Source: Epiperipatus broadwayi (Eukaryota; Onychophora; Udeonychophora; Euonychophora; Peripatidae). Taken from it: a stretch of 64,000 nt of DNA. Of the stretch, positions 1 through 11,345 are shown piece after piece; within the stretch, counting starts at the first letter, position 1; every line of letters starts with the position of its first letter. The notes beneath the pieces were generated by a model. The model saw only the letters and a list, made by a program, of their open reading frames with translations, was not told the origin of the DNA and did not search any database. The stretch lies in assembly GCA_028023455.1 (NCBI GenBank), contig JAQFVV010012405.1, forward strand, positions 3,287,149 through 3,351,148, read 5' to 3'. The position numbers and the translations under genes are program-made.

Positions 1-3000
1 TATGACTCTTATTTTGACAATTTAACAAATTGAAGTTTTCTGTTTATCCTTATTTTTGTTGTTTTGTTATTTGTGGTGATGATGATTATGCTATTAATAT
101 TACTTACTAAATCCAGATTATAAAATAATGATCAAGATTTAAATAATTTTTTGCAATATATTATGGCATTGTAACATCTTTTAGTGATTTTTGCTGTAAA
201 TTATATAGTCTATTAAAAAATCGTAATGCCAAGATCTTTAAGTATTTCTGTCCATTACTTAATATTGAATTAGAAATTATGTTAGTGAATTTATTACTAC
301 TAATGGATAGGTTGAGTTTCCGAGAAAAACAAGAAATTATCCTTATGTCTATATATGTATATGAGCAAACATTTAAAATAAATAAAAGCACTAATTTGTT
401 TTATGTGTGTATTAATTGCATTGACGTAATACTATTTGATTTTTTTTTGTGTGTGTGCATTAAAATGCTGGTCTGCTTTAATATTTTGTAAAAAAAAAAA
501 AAAGCAGCATCATAAATTATTTCTGTAGGGAAAAACGCAAGACTTGATTGAATACTGTAATAAATCTTTGCTATTCATATTTCATCTTTCTTTGTATATA
601 TACAAAGTAAATGAATTTATGAGTCATGTGATCAGAGAATAATGACTATGATGAACCACATTTTGGCATTATGACTGAGTTAAAAAAATAAAAAAATACA
701 AGTCTACCAATTCCCATTTTGAAAAAAAAATTAAACGCCTCAATTCGCAAGGCCTGCTAATTACTTACTTAATTAATTTACATTATATGATTTAGATGTT
801 TAGTTGGGACTAATTTAATTTGAATTTAATGAGGCATACTTAGATAAAAGATGAATTTTGAAAGCACGTAAATGTAGTCCAACAGCAGGGATAATGTAAA
901 AAGGCGACCACAAAAGGGTCCTCTGTTAGAATTTTGACCTTATTGTATGGTTAAAACATACAAAAGACTTCTGGGAAGTCTTTATTAAAAAAGAAAACAT
1001 ATATATACATATCCCCAAACTTTTGCTCTCTTTCAAGTATTAAAATATATTTTCCATTAGATAAACTTTTAATTCCTAACAATGGAAAGTGTTTGTGAAA
1101 TATCAATAAAAAATAAAATGAAAGATCAACAAGAAAAGTCTCATTAATTCATTATTATTTAAAATGAACTGAATTTATGTTTGTATGTAAGTATGTTCTT
1201 ATTTTTATCTATCAATTTATATTTAGCTATATTTTTCTATATATATATGTATTATAATGTATGAAAAAGATAATTAATTTCGTCGTAAGAATAAACAAAT
1301 TTTACTTTAGTGGCCAATCTCTTAAAAATAAAACAAAAATTTTAGGCAATTGCAACTGACATCGATCATGATCAACAAAGATTAGCATCACAAAACATGC
1401 CCGAAATGAGGGAGGAGGGGGATAAAAGGGGGAGAAGTACGATTCTCTTGTTGAAAAGCTGTTCTAATTTCAGTCTTTCACTACTTTCTCTTGTATAATG
1501 ACTATATTACATTAAAAATTCAGTTCTAAAAAATATACATTAGATGTAAATGGTTGAGAGAGTTATTTCAAAATGGGGATGTCATTAAATCAAGTCATCA
1601 CCAGCCAGTTGGTTACAACCTTTGTGCATTAATGCAAACTCACTCTTTATTTTTATTTATTATTATTATTTTTCTTTTTCTTTTTTAGATGGATGTGCAT
1701 ATATTACAACTCCATGAATAAATGGAGTAATATGTGACCCTGAATTAAAGTTTGAACACATGTACAAGCAGGGCTTGGGCCCTCCTTTTTGATGTTACGA
1801 TCCACAATGACTAGACTTTAATGTTAAGATTGAATCATTAACACATAGGCTTATCAGCTGATGAATCAGCAGTTGGCAGCACAAATCATGGCTAAAATCT
1901 TCATGGTCTGAAGAATTACATAATAGAATTAAACAGAGAGAGAGAGTGAGTGAATTAGGAAGAAAGAAAGAGCAACAATTTTAGTCATAAGAATAAATAA
2001 TATCCCTTGGAGAAATTTTATTATACATGAGGAAAAAAATGGTGGAGGTTAAACACAAATTATGAAAGATGAAAAGTCTTGAATACATTTTATTCTAGTA
2101 TAAATGCAATCTAGTTACACATATATTATCTATTTTTTTTAACATATATACAATATTTATATATGTGTGACTGTATATATGGGTATGGATATATGTATAT
2201 TAATAAAAAGAAATACTATACTTAAAAATGGTAGTCTGATATGGAATTAGATTTTAAAATGAAAGGAAACTTTCCGCTAAAAAAAATTAGAGAATTTCTT
2301 TGATGAAAATATATTGTAACTATGCATGGAATTAATATATTTTTATACACAACTATGATGTGTTTCTACAGAAGAAATTTGTTATGTGTTTGTGTTTATA
2401 ATTTAAAAATAATAAAAATTTTTTTTTAACAACAAAGTTAAAAAAGGTGATAAAATTGTATTTAAAATCATATATTTTATATTTATTTTAAAAGAAGATA
2501 AGCAAATTATTAATAATTTAAAGTATTTTTTAAAATAAATTTTTTGTAAAGCCGCTTAGATTAAGTAACTGAAAGGGAAAGAATGTGAAAATAGTATTGC
2601 ATAGAGATTATAATGTGACATTATTATTATTAATACAACTAATTAAGGAAATTAGAACAACAATAATATAACTGTAAAAGAAAGCATATTTTATGAAAAC
2701 ATGTATTTTTAGATGAACTAATTAAAAAAGGGCATAAGAAAGAAGTTTAATCAGTTTCAACTCAGTTTGAGTTCATCAGCAGCTTAAAAATACAAACTTG
2801 AAGAATTAATAGCTTGCCTTCAGCTATTATTAGTCAATAACTAAGATAAGCTATCCTATATTTCGAATAGTCTGCTATATCATATACATATATAATTTTT
2901 TTGAGGATTGAAAAGGACATCAGATCAGTTGTCTATCCATTTCTGAAATGATAGCTATTACCATCACCATCTGTGTAGCAATGATTAATGGAACTACATT

Positions 3001-3185
3001 ATGAAGGGTGTGGAAATTTTTTAATGTCATTCCCCTGTCAAAATTTGTTGATTTTAAAGAGAGAAAACACTGAAATTTATTTATATCTGCTTATATCAAC
3101 TATTTAAAATAGATATTTAGCTTATTTTAGGTATATAATGATGTTATATTATTGTGATTAGTTCTGCATTTGTCCAAACAATTTT
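1..3185. other. AT-rich flank, no gene recognised
   Basis: No reading frame here looks like a real protein; the longest are low-complexity. There are scattered poly-A/T runs and TA-rich stretches, a perfect 18-bp palindrome around 595-612, and a short stem-loop near 965-985. A hammerhead-like core on the minus strand near 2,755-2,779 is listed separately. Confidence 0.6.
2755..2779 (-). other. Hammerhead-like core motif (weak)
   Basis: On the minus strand the sequence reads CTGATGA, then a short hairpin (ACTC paired with GAGT), one T, then GAAA. This is the order of the conserved hammerhead ribozyme core: CUGANGA, stem II, GAAA. Convincing stems I and III are not visible, so it may be chance or a decayed copy. 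It is listed because two similar motifs occur elsewhere in the window. Confidence 0.2.
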
Positions 3186-3216
3186 ATGAAATTATCATAT
3201 ATATATTAAATAAAAA

Positions 3217-3321
3217 GATTTGAACTTAGGATTCATAGTCTATATTCATCCTTCACTCTGTCTCAAACAACCGATACACATGTTCAAATCCCTCTATTTT
3301 CTATAGCAAACATTCAGTATA
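3217..3321. repeat. tRNA-like short repeat, two partial copies head to head
   Basis: A minus-strand copy (about 3,217-3,282) carries a D-arm-like region and a B-box-like GTTCAAATC. It matches the repeat at 18,993-19,166. It abuts a plus-strand piece (about 3,281-3,321) with GTTCAAATCCCTCT, which matches the tail of the repeat at 18,573-18,745. Fused half copies in opposite orientation suggest rearrangement or nested insertion. The tRNA-derived SINE assignment rests on B-box similarity only. Confidence 0.4.
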
Positions 3322-3625
3322 CTGAATGAATAGGATAATTACATATTTACTTGGAAATATGTTTCTTCATAGTATAAATGCAGCCTATTCCTCTCCTATT
3401 AATGTAAATGGATACACAATGGTCTGATAATTTGAGGGAGTAGATTGATGTAACATCTACATGGGTATGACTACAATTTCAAATCCCCAAAGACTTTGAG
3501 CATTCCATCATTTGTTTTTCAATGAAATGGACAGTTGAATTGTTGGAAGGGTGAGAAGATTGAAGCCTGTCCATTAAGGTCTAAGGAATTGCTATCTTAA
3601 TATAAGCTAAACACTGATTATATAT

Positions 3626-3630
3626 ATATA
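3626..3630. repeat. Target-site duplication, left (copy 1)
   Basis: ATATA lies immediately outside the LTR end and is matched by ATATA at 18,542-18,546. The site is inside a TA repeat, so the exact length is ambiguous, but 5 bp fits Ty3/gypsy integration. Confidence 0.55.
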
Positions 3631-6600
3631 TTCTAACCCAATGAATATTTATTTATTTATATATTATTAGAAATTTATATTATTTCTAACCCAATATATA
3701 ATTAATTAGTTTATTTGCACTTGTGACACTAATTTTTCTGGTTGTTGTTAAGGCAACCAAAATAAAAGCAACATATCTATTAATTTTCCAATATGATCTA
3801 AAATACTTTTCATATAATACAATTGTACATACAATTCTCTTAAGCTATGCCACGATTGTAATAATAACAATAATTGATCACTTATTAATTTAAAGAATAA
3901 TTATAATAATATTAATCTCAGGGTTCTTTGTTTCATGTAAGGAAATGCTCGGCAGTAGTGTGTTGTCGCATATGACTGGCATTCTGGTCGGCTATAGGAA
4001 ACATCTATTTTACTTAATTCAATGTGTCTTCATCTCTCATATCCACTGCTATATTATTTAAAGAGATGATAATTCTATTCAATAATGACGTATAATTTTG
4101 AATAACCCAGCCCTTTTTTTTTTTCAGAATCTCAGTCAGAATAATAAAAAGACAAGGGTGCTTTTTGTGTCCTTCCATCATCCATGACAACACAATAATA
4201 TAACTAAGATTTATTACTTAGACAATTTAACTAAATGGGAATGGAATAATGTGCAACCAAAGATAATGGTTTGGGAATAAATTCATTTTTTTTATTTTTT
4301 TTTATACAAAGGTGAATGTTTAGTCTTAAGTTTTCAACTCCATAAATAATTATCATTAAACTAAAATATAATGACATATTCCAATCTGCTTAACTTTATT
4401 TATCTGGTATATTAAGTTTTTAAGAATTTGGAATGATTTCGGACTCAAGAAAAGGTTTTGCAAATATTGTGCAAACACTTATATTTAGCATATAAAAACA
4501 AAAAAAAAAGAATCTACAACAAATTTTAACAAGACTATAATTTATTATTATCACAAAAAAAAAATATATGAACATTTATTCAATAATCCCATAGTAATAC
4601 AAAAATATAAAATATAACTGACATTAATCTGTATACTCTTTTGGTTATGGACTAGAGATTACTACTTCTCCTGTATGCAATCATATGGATTGATTAACTA
4701 AAAGTACATTTCATTACCAATACATTGTTTATTAAATTTTGGTAACCTTGTAGAAGCTTTTATTCAAAATTATTGACTAACTATTTTTTTTTTTTAAAAT
4801 GATTAAACCCATCATATGCAATACGCAAAATATTAAATTTATTTCTAATACGTTTACTTTATTTATGGTCTTTAATGGGATAACCTATTCTAATTATAGG
4901 CCAGCTATCAGAAGTTACACTTACCATCTTACATTTAACTTAATGCTAACTTAAGTTATGATACAAATTTTATTCATACGTATACTTTTGAAATATGAGT
5001 ATTATTTAATTAATAACCAGAATTAAATATTGCATTTGAATATTCCTTCAGTAAATAAGCGTTTTAAATTACGCAATTTTAATTACTTTCTCCATTGATT
5101 TACTTGTCAAATACAAGCAATATTTAGCAGCACAATACAGATATCGACCCTAGTTACTAACGCACTATTTATATTAAAGTGGATCTTGAGGAACTAACAC
5201 CTCCAATATAACCTTTATCTTGCCCGAACTTTCAAAATTAAGCACAATAATCAACACCTTCCATGGTGGAGCTATCTTTATTTTCACATGAGGAATATGG
5301 AATAACCACGAAGGTCTGTAGAGTAATCTACTACATTAAAATATTTTGGTGGTTTCTTGCCTCTTACTTGGGCATACAACGGACACATACCAAATACAAT
5401 CCTCTCCTGGGATTTAAATGAATGAAGCATACTAAATGCTAGATAAATTCTTGATAGTCCTATCTATGAGAATCGATCACTTGGGCTATAAACATACCCG
5501 AACATTATATTTAAAATCTTCCTCTCATGGAAAACAAAGCTTTTGGGGAGATCATTTTTCATCCCACAAAATAAATACATTATAATTATTACCTATGCGA
5601 ATATTAAGCATATACCAATGCTATATCTGGGCAGGATAAGTAAATACACTGATCATAATAAACTTATGTTACCGGGTATACTTTGATCAACATCTGAAAT
5701 CAATGGACATCATAGAATAAAAGTATAATAATTTTAATTTTAATAAAGGAACATTCAAAAATAGTTGGTAGCATACTATCTTAAACTAAATAAAGTGGAT
5801 GTGTTATTTAAGAATAATTAGGAATAAATTCCTCAATTAATACAGTATAAATTCGTTTCAACTTTAACAAGAAATATTTTGTTATAGCATTTTTTTTTTT
5901 AGTTACTTCTGATAATTTTCAATATTTACTTTACCCCTTAAATGTCTAAATATTTTTTTTCTTTTACGTATGTAACATACAAAATTTCTACCTTCAATTG
6001 TATGTACTAATTAAAACATATTTTATAGATTTTTTTTTTCTTTCGTGTTAAATATCAACTTAACCTATAATAATTATATTAAAACATATCTTTGTTATTA
6101 CAAGGCTATTAAATATCACTTGACCATACAGCCTTTAATCTATGTGATATAAAAAAAAATACATATCATTTATAACTTAGTTTTAAAGAATCATTAATTA
6201 ACAAGTGCATACTCTCTCATTAGAAAATGTTTTTCTGTTGAGCAATTGGTCCAGGTGAAGAGCTTTATCCAGTCGTATTTCACGAAGCAAGTTTAAAAAC
6301 AATAAACGCATGGTATTATTTCCTTTAAATAAAAGTTTTCTCTTATTTTGTGCGTTTAATAAATTAGGTAAAGAAACATATAGCAGAATTGAAGATTAAT
6401 TCTTACTTGAATTAAACTACTACAATTTTGGGATCCAAGAAAATAAAATATACATATTCTAACATAACGAACAGTTGACGATAGACGATAAACATACACA
6501 ATATTTTTTTTTATTGCCAATACGTATACTTATTAGCTAGCTTACTTATGGACGTAAATGCTCAATTTTCCGAGAGATTATTATGATAATAACTGCAGTC

Positions 6601-7944
6601 AATTTACGTGTACATGAAGTTTTAATAATTCCAACTGATGTATAATAGAATATATCATTTATTTTTATCATTAAGTCACGAAGATATTTGGTTTTGTTCA
6701 TATTTTAGGAATTATAATTTTTTTTTTAACGGTAACTTCTCCGTAAGAATGCCCCTATATAACTTTTCCTATATTTACTCTGAGAAAGTTTATATATATT
6801 TTTTTTTATATATTTTTTTTTTTTAAAATATACAGGTGCATAATTTAATCTTATTTATCATTATTATTATTTCCAGACAATTCTTGGTGAATAAAACATA
6901 TTTTAACATATGTAACTACATTACTTGTAAAGGCAGACAATATTGAGAAAGAGCGCAAAAATGTTTCTAGTTGATTTTCCTTGGTTTCAAAATATTTCTT
7001 TCAATTATTATTATTTTTTTTTTCTATACCAAGAAAATATCAGTAAATGACATAAAGTTAATAAATAATTAATTCTCACTTGGAAATCATTTTTCTTCTT
7101 TAACTTAGATATAATAGAATTTTTCGTGACTCTTTTAGTTAATTCTGTCATTTTTGAACTTTAGCGTGAGACAATAAATTTTTAAGTATAAAAGGTCTTT
7201 AAATAGGTAGATGGCAAAGAAAATCAGGATATCTTATCAAAATAATTTAGCCACACATTATATTATTAAAATTTTACTTTGATTACATTTATTTCTGCAA
7301 AATAAAATGAAAAAATTGAGTTACCAAATTTCAGCACTGTTCCTTCCTTGAAAACTAAAAGCAGACTATATATATATATTTTTTATTTTTTTTTTTACTT
7401 TAGCGACCTCTTCCAGAAAAATAATCATTTGATTATAACATAAACAAAAGAAAGGAAAAAACCTATTACAATCATATAGTTTTAGTATTATTTACCTGGA
7501 TTACAAAGTAATTTGACAATATAAAAAAAAATAATAAATACATTAAATTAACAATCAGTGATGTATAATTCTTTAAACATTATATATATATATTTTTTTT
7601 TTTACAAAAAGAAATTACCAGAAGTTATTGTGCTTTATGATAAGACACTCATCCACTCTCCCCTCTACCCATCCAAAATCAATTACTGTTTAGCTTTTAT
7701 ACCATATTAATTTGCTCTAATTATTAATATCTCAATTAAATTATTCATGTTCTCTCTTTAAAATGACATTGAGTTATTAAATCTATTAGTTATTCACCCA
7801 AAACATGCCAAAGTGAGTGAATAGCATACTTTATTAATCAATTATTACTATTGTTATTTTATCTTTTTATTTCTTTAAAGAATAGCATTGTTTTCCTACA
7901 GAAATAATGCCAAGTAAACCAAGTGTCAATAACACTAGGTTACA
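3631..7944 (-). repeat. 3' LTR of copy 1 (4,314 bp)
   Basis: It aligns along its whole length with 14,210-18,541 and 52,497-56,984. The plus-strand ends are TTCTAACCC (left) and GGTTACA (right), giving a short imperfect inverted terminus, TGTAACC...GGTTAGA. It contains many poly-T runs and no convincing long reading frame. Compared with the other two LTRs it carries many private substitutions (for example near 4,259, 5,115, 5,453 and 6,561), so it is the most diverged of the three. An LTR above 4 kb is unusually long for an animal Ty3/gypsy element. Confidence 0.93.
7694..7701 (-). promoter_or_regulatory. TATA box in LTR (TATAAAAG)
   Basis: The minus strand reads GGTATAAAAGC about 245 bp inside the LTR start. 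The same octamer is conserved at 18,268-18,275 and 56,733-56,740. Its position would place transcription start about 270-280 bp into the LTR. Confidence 0.45.
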
Positions 7945-7957
7945 ATTCTCTCACCGT
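7945..7957 (-). promoter_or_regulatory. Polypurine tract of copy 1
   Basis: On the element strand GGTGAGAGAAT lies directly before the 3' LTR start (TGTAACC). This is the expected place for the plus-strand primer. Copy 2 has GGTGGGAGAAT at the same place, which is more purine-pure. Confidence 0.6.
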
Positions 7958-8066
7958 TATAATAAATAAAAAAATAAAATAATATATGCATTTTTAACAC
8001 TTCTTATGGTATTACTAAGTTTATATCCTACTTCTTTCTTATGTCAATAAATACAGTTTAAAGGAT

Positions 8067-11000
8067 TTAATTTTGCTTGGGATATGGTAGTAAGCTTCGG
8101 GCATTATAGGTACCTCTTGTTCCATCAGGGGTTGAGACTAAAAAGGCATTCTCACCCACTTGTTTCACAATTTCATAGGGGCCTTCATAAAGATACATGA
8201 ATTTTCTAAACATATGTTTCCGGAGATTACTCACATGGGGAGTTGTAATTAAAACAAAATCATGGACTTTAAAAGGATGTGGACTGGTTTTGGAATAACG
8301 AGTGCGTTTATCACCCATCTTTTTAAGGTTAATTCTGGCCAGTGCTTGGTCATGTTCCACATTAATATTTTCCACTATTACAGGTAACGGTGTTTTGATT
8401 AGTAAAGGTTCAGGTCTACCAAAGTGCAGCCGAGTTGGAGACATCCTAGTAGACTCATTAATAGTTATATTTACATAATTAATCACCTGTGGCAACTTAT
8501 TGACCCACTGTTTGTGATCCCGTTCTATGTATACTCGGAACACCCTACTTATCTCACGCATGATTCTTTCACTTGGATTGGATTGGGGATTTCTAATTGA
8601 GCACATGATATGTTGAATATTTTGCTTCTTACCCCACTTTTTCCATGTACCAGAAATGAATGCAGTAGCATGGTCGGTAAGTAATGAAGTTGGTTTTTCT
8701 ATTAATGGAATTTGATAATTTTTCAAGCACTTAATAACATTTTTAGCATCTGTATTTGGAACTGGGTAAGCAGAGACATATTTGGTAAAAACGTCATACA
8801 TCACAAGAATAAATTTTTGACGGTTGAAAGGTGGAAGTGGTCCATAAAAGTCCAGTGCCAATAATTCATTGGGCTGACTGGGCAGTATGGGTTGAAGTGT
8901 TCCCACATACGATTTATTTTGAAACTTAGTTTTTAAACAAATCTCACATTCCCTAAGTCTACGGGCAATGGATTCAGACATCTTATGAAAATAAAAATGC
9001 TTCTTAATAATAGGTTCAATTTTCTGAATTCCATAGTGTCCATATTGGGTGTGAACATAATCTATGAGTTTATTGACTAAACATAAAGGAATAATCACTC
9101 TCCAAGAATTTTCATCTCCCCTTTTTAATTTCTTCATTAAAATTCTATCTTTAAACCTATACCCCTCTTTAATTCTATCAGCATATCTACTTTTCTGACC
9201 CAATTTAGCTGGATCTGATAAGAAGTGAACTATTCTCTCCAGCCTAGCATCCCGTGCTTGCAGTAATTCTAAATTTGTATAATCTCTAACTATTTCTTCC
9301 TCTAACAAACTAGACATATTACAAATAATTATATTTTCAATACTGGGGTTCTGATAATTAACAGAAACAGGATTGCGGCTAAGAATATCTGCAATGACAT
9401 TATCCTGTCCTGACCAATATATGATTTCATACTGATACTGTTGGAGATAGAGGCTCCATCTGATTAATCTTTCATTATTAAGGTAACTCTTGTTGAGAAA
9501 CTCTAAACTACGATGATCAGTTAATACTATAATTTTTTGATCCCAACAAAAGCTGTCTAAGTTTTTGAAATCCCCACACAACAGCTAATGCCTCTTTTTC
9601 TGTGGTGGTATAGTTAAGTTCTGCTCCCCTTAAATGTCGGCTTAAGAAATATAAGACTCTAGGTTCCTTATTCTCATTAAATTGGTATAGAATCACCCCT
9701 AAACCGAACCCACTACTGTCGGTTTGCAAATAGAACTCTTTATTTAAATCTGGATAGGCTAAAATTACTGTTTTTAAAAAGTTATCTTTAACAATTTGAA
9801 ATTCCCTTGTATGTTCCTGGGTCCACCTCCACTTTTCACACTTTTTTAATAAAACAGATAAGTGCATAGTATCATATGAAAATTTTTTATAAAACCTGTG
9901 ATAGTAATTACACAGTCCCAAAAACGATCTCAAGTGCTTTCTGGTCTTAGGGATGGGAAACCTTTGAATGGCGGCAATTTTGTCTGGGTGAGGTTTGACC
10001 CCTTCAGCACTAACCAAATGACCAAGAAAAGAGATTTCTCGGGCAATTAAAATACATTTTTCTAAGTTGACTTTTATATTGTTATCTGAACACTCACAAA
10101 GAAACATGCTAAGATGCTGTAAATGATCATTTAAATTTTTTGAAGCAATGACAATATCATCGATATATATAACTAACAAATTTTTCAGTTCTTTTGAAAA
10201 GACCATATTTAAGCATCCGATAAGGCCAGCCGCACTATTAATTAAACCAAAGGGCATCCTTTGAAAAATATAAGATTGGCCCTGGTAACGGAATGCCGTA
10301 TACTTTTGATCATTTTTATGGAGTGGGATTTGCCAATAGCTGGCGGTTAAATCAAATGTGGAGAATATGCTCTTCCCTTTGAACTTCATCAATAATTCCT
10401 GAATAGGTGATGGTATGTCATGCTCTGGGACAGTATGCTGGTTAAGTGTACGTGCATCCAGACAGACTCTAATGGATCCATCTTTCTTTTTGACTACTAA
10501 TGGATTCACATAAGACGAAGGGCTGGGCTTAATTATTTGCCAGTCAATCATCTTATTAATCTGCTGTTGAACCTCTGCCTGGTATTGATAAGGAATAGGA
10601 TAAGTACGCTGCTGGAAAGGCTCATTATCTTTCAAATTGATTCTATGGACATACCCTTTTAATATACCAGGTATTTTGGAGAAAACACAATGATACTGAA
10701 ACAACAACTGGAAAAATGGTTTATAGTATTCTGTGCCAATAATACATGAACCATCCAACTTAATTGAAATATTTACATCAACTGTTGTCTCCTGTATGGT
10801 CATTAATTGATTCATCTGACTATTACAATTGACTACAAGAGGGCAAATCTCCTCTTTACATCCAAAAGTTTCATCTCTGTAATTAATATAACAATTATTT
10901 AGAGTCATGAAATCCGAACCAATTCTGGCTTCATGAATCAAACCTGGCATGATTAAAAAGACATGCTCAAATTTGCACAAATTAATTTCTAATGTAATAA

Positions 11001-11295
11001 AAACCTGTCTATTAGATAACTTAGTCTTCTTTCCATTAGCAAGTATTACCCTAATCACCTTAGTTGGTAAAATTGGAATAGATTGGTCAGCTGACTGAAT
11101 TTTCAAGTAAGTTTCTTCAGACAACAAGGAAGCTTGACTGCCTGAATCAATTAAGGTGTTGACAACAATTCCTGAAATGATAATCTTTATCATGGGACAG
11201 TTGTACAAGATAGGTGGCTCAGACATTTTGCCAGGTTCCAAATAATCAATGTCAAGGTCTATATTATTGATAATCCACATCATGCTGTTCCCCAT
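8067..11295 (-). pseudogene. pol: pol polyprotein of copy 1 (protease-RT-RNase H-integrase), frameshifted
   Basis: This is the gypsy-type polyprotein that would process Gag-Pol, copy the RNA and integrate the DNA. It is now split in two frames, 9,517-11,295 (592 residues) and 8,067-9,581 (504 residues). The break is one extra T in a T run near 9,534-9,539: six here, five in copy 2. It falls inside RNase H, just before the TDHRSLEF motif. The first part has the protease motif LIDSGS and RT with YIDD (YVDD in copy 2). The second part has the integrase zinc finger, the DDE residues and a GPY module. One codon is missing in the RT fingers (LVVKKKDG against LVVVKKKDG in copy 2), along with several substitutions. 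Otherwise it is colinear with the intact pol at 57,106-60,336. A sequencing error at the T run is possible, but the damaged gag beside it favours real decay. Confidence 0.93.
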
Positions 11296-11345
11296 ATGTT
11301 TAAAAATAGGGCCCCAAAGTGAGGAACATTCCTGCGAGGTCCTTT

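Noticed and set aside
1857-1872. GCTGATGAATCAGC as a hammerhead core
   Set aside because: It is a simple palindrome with no following GAAA in the right place.
7183-7192. Plus-strand TATAAAAGG inside the LTR
   Set aside because: It is on the strand opposite to the element's genes. An antisense promoter is possible but nothing else supports it.
7945-8066. Possible env gene between pol and the 3' LTR
   Set aside because: Only about 120 bp are available and no frame is present, so neither copy has env.
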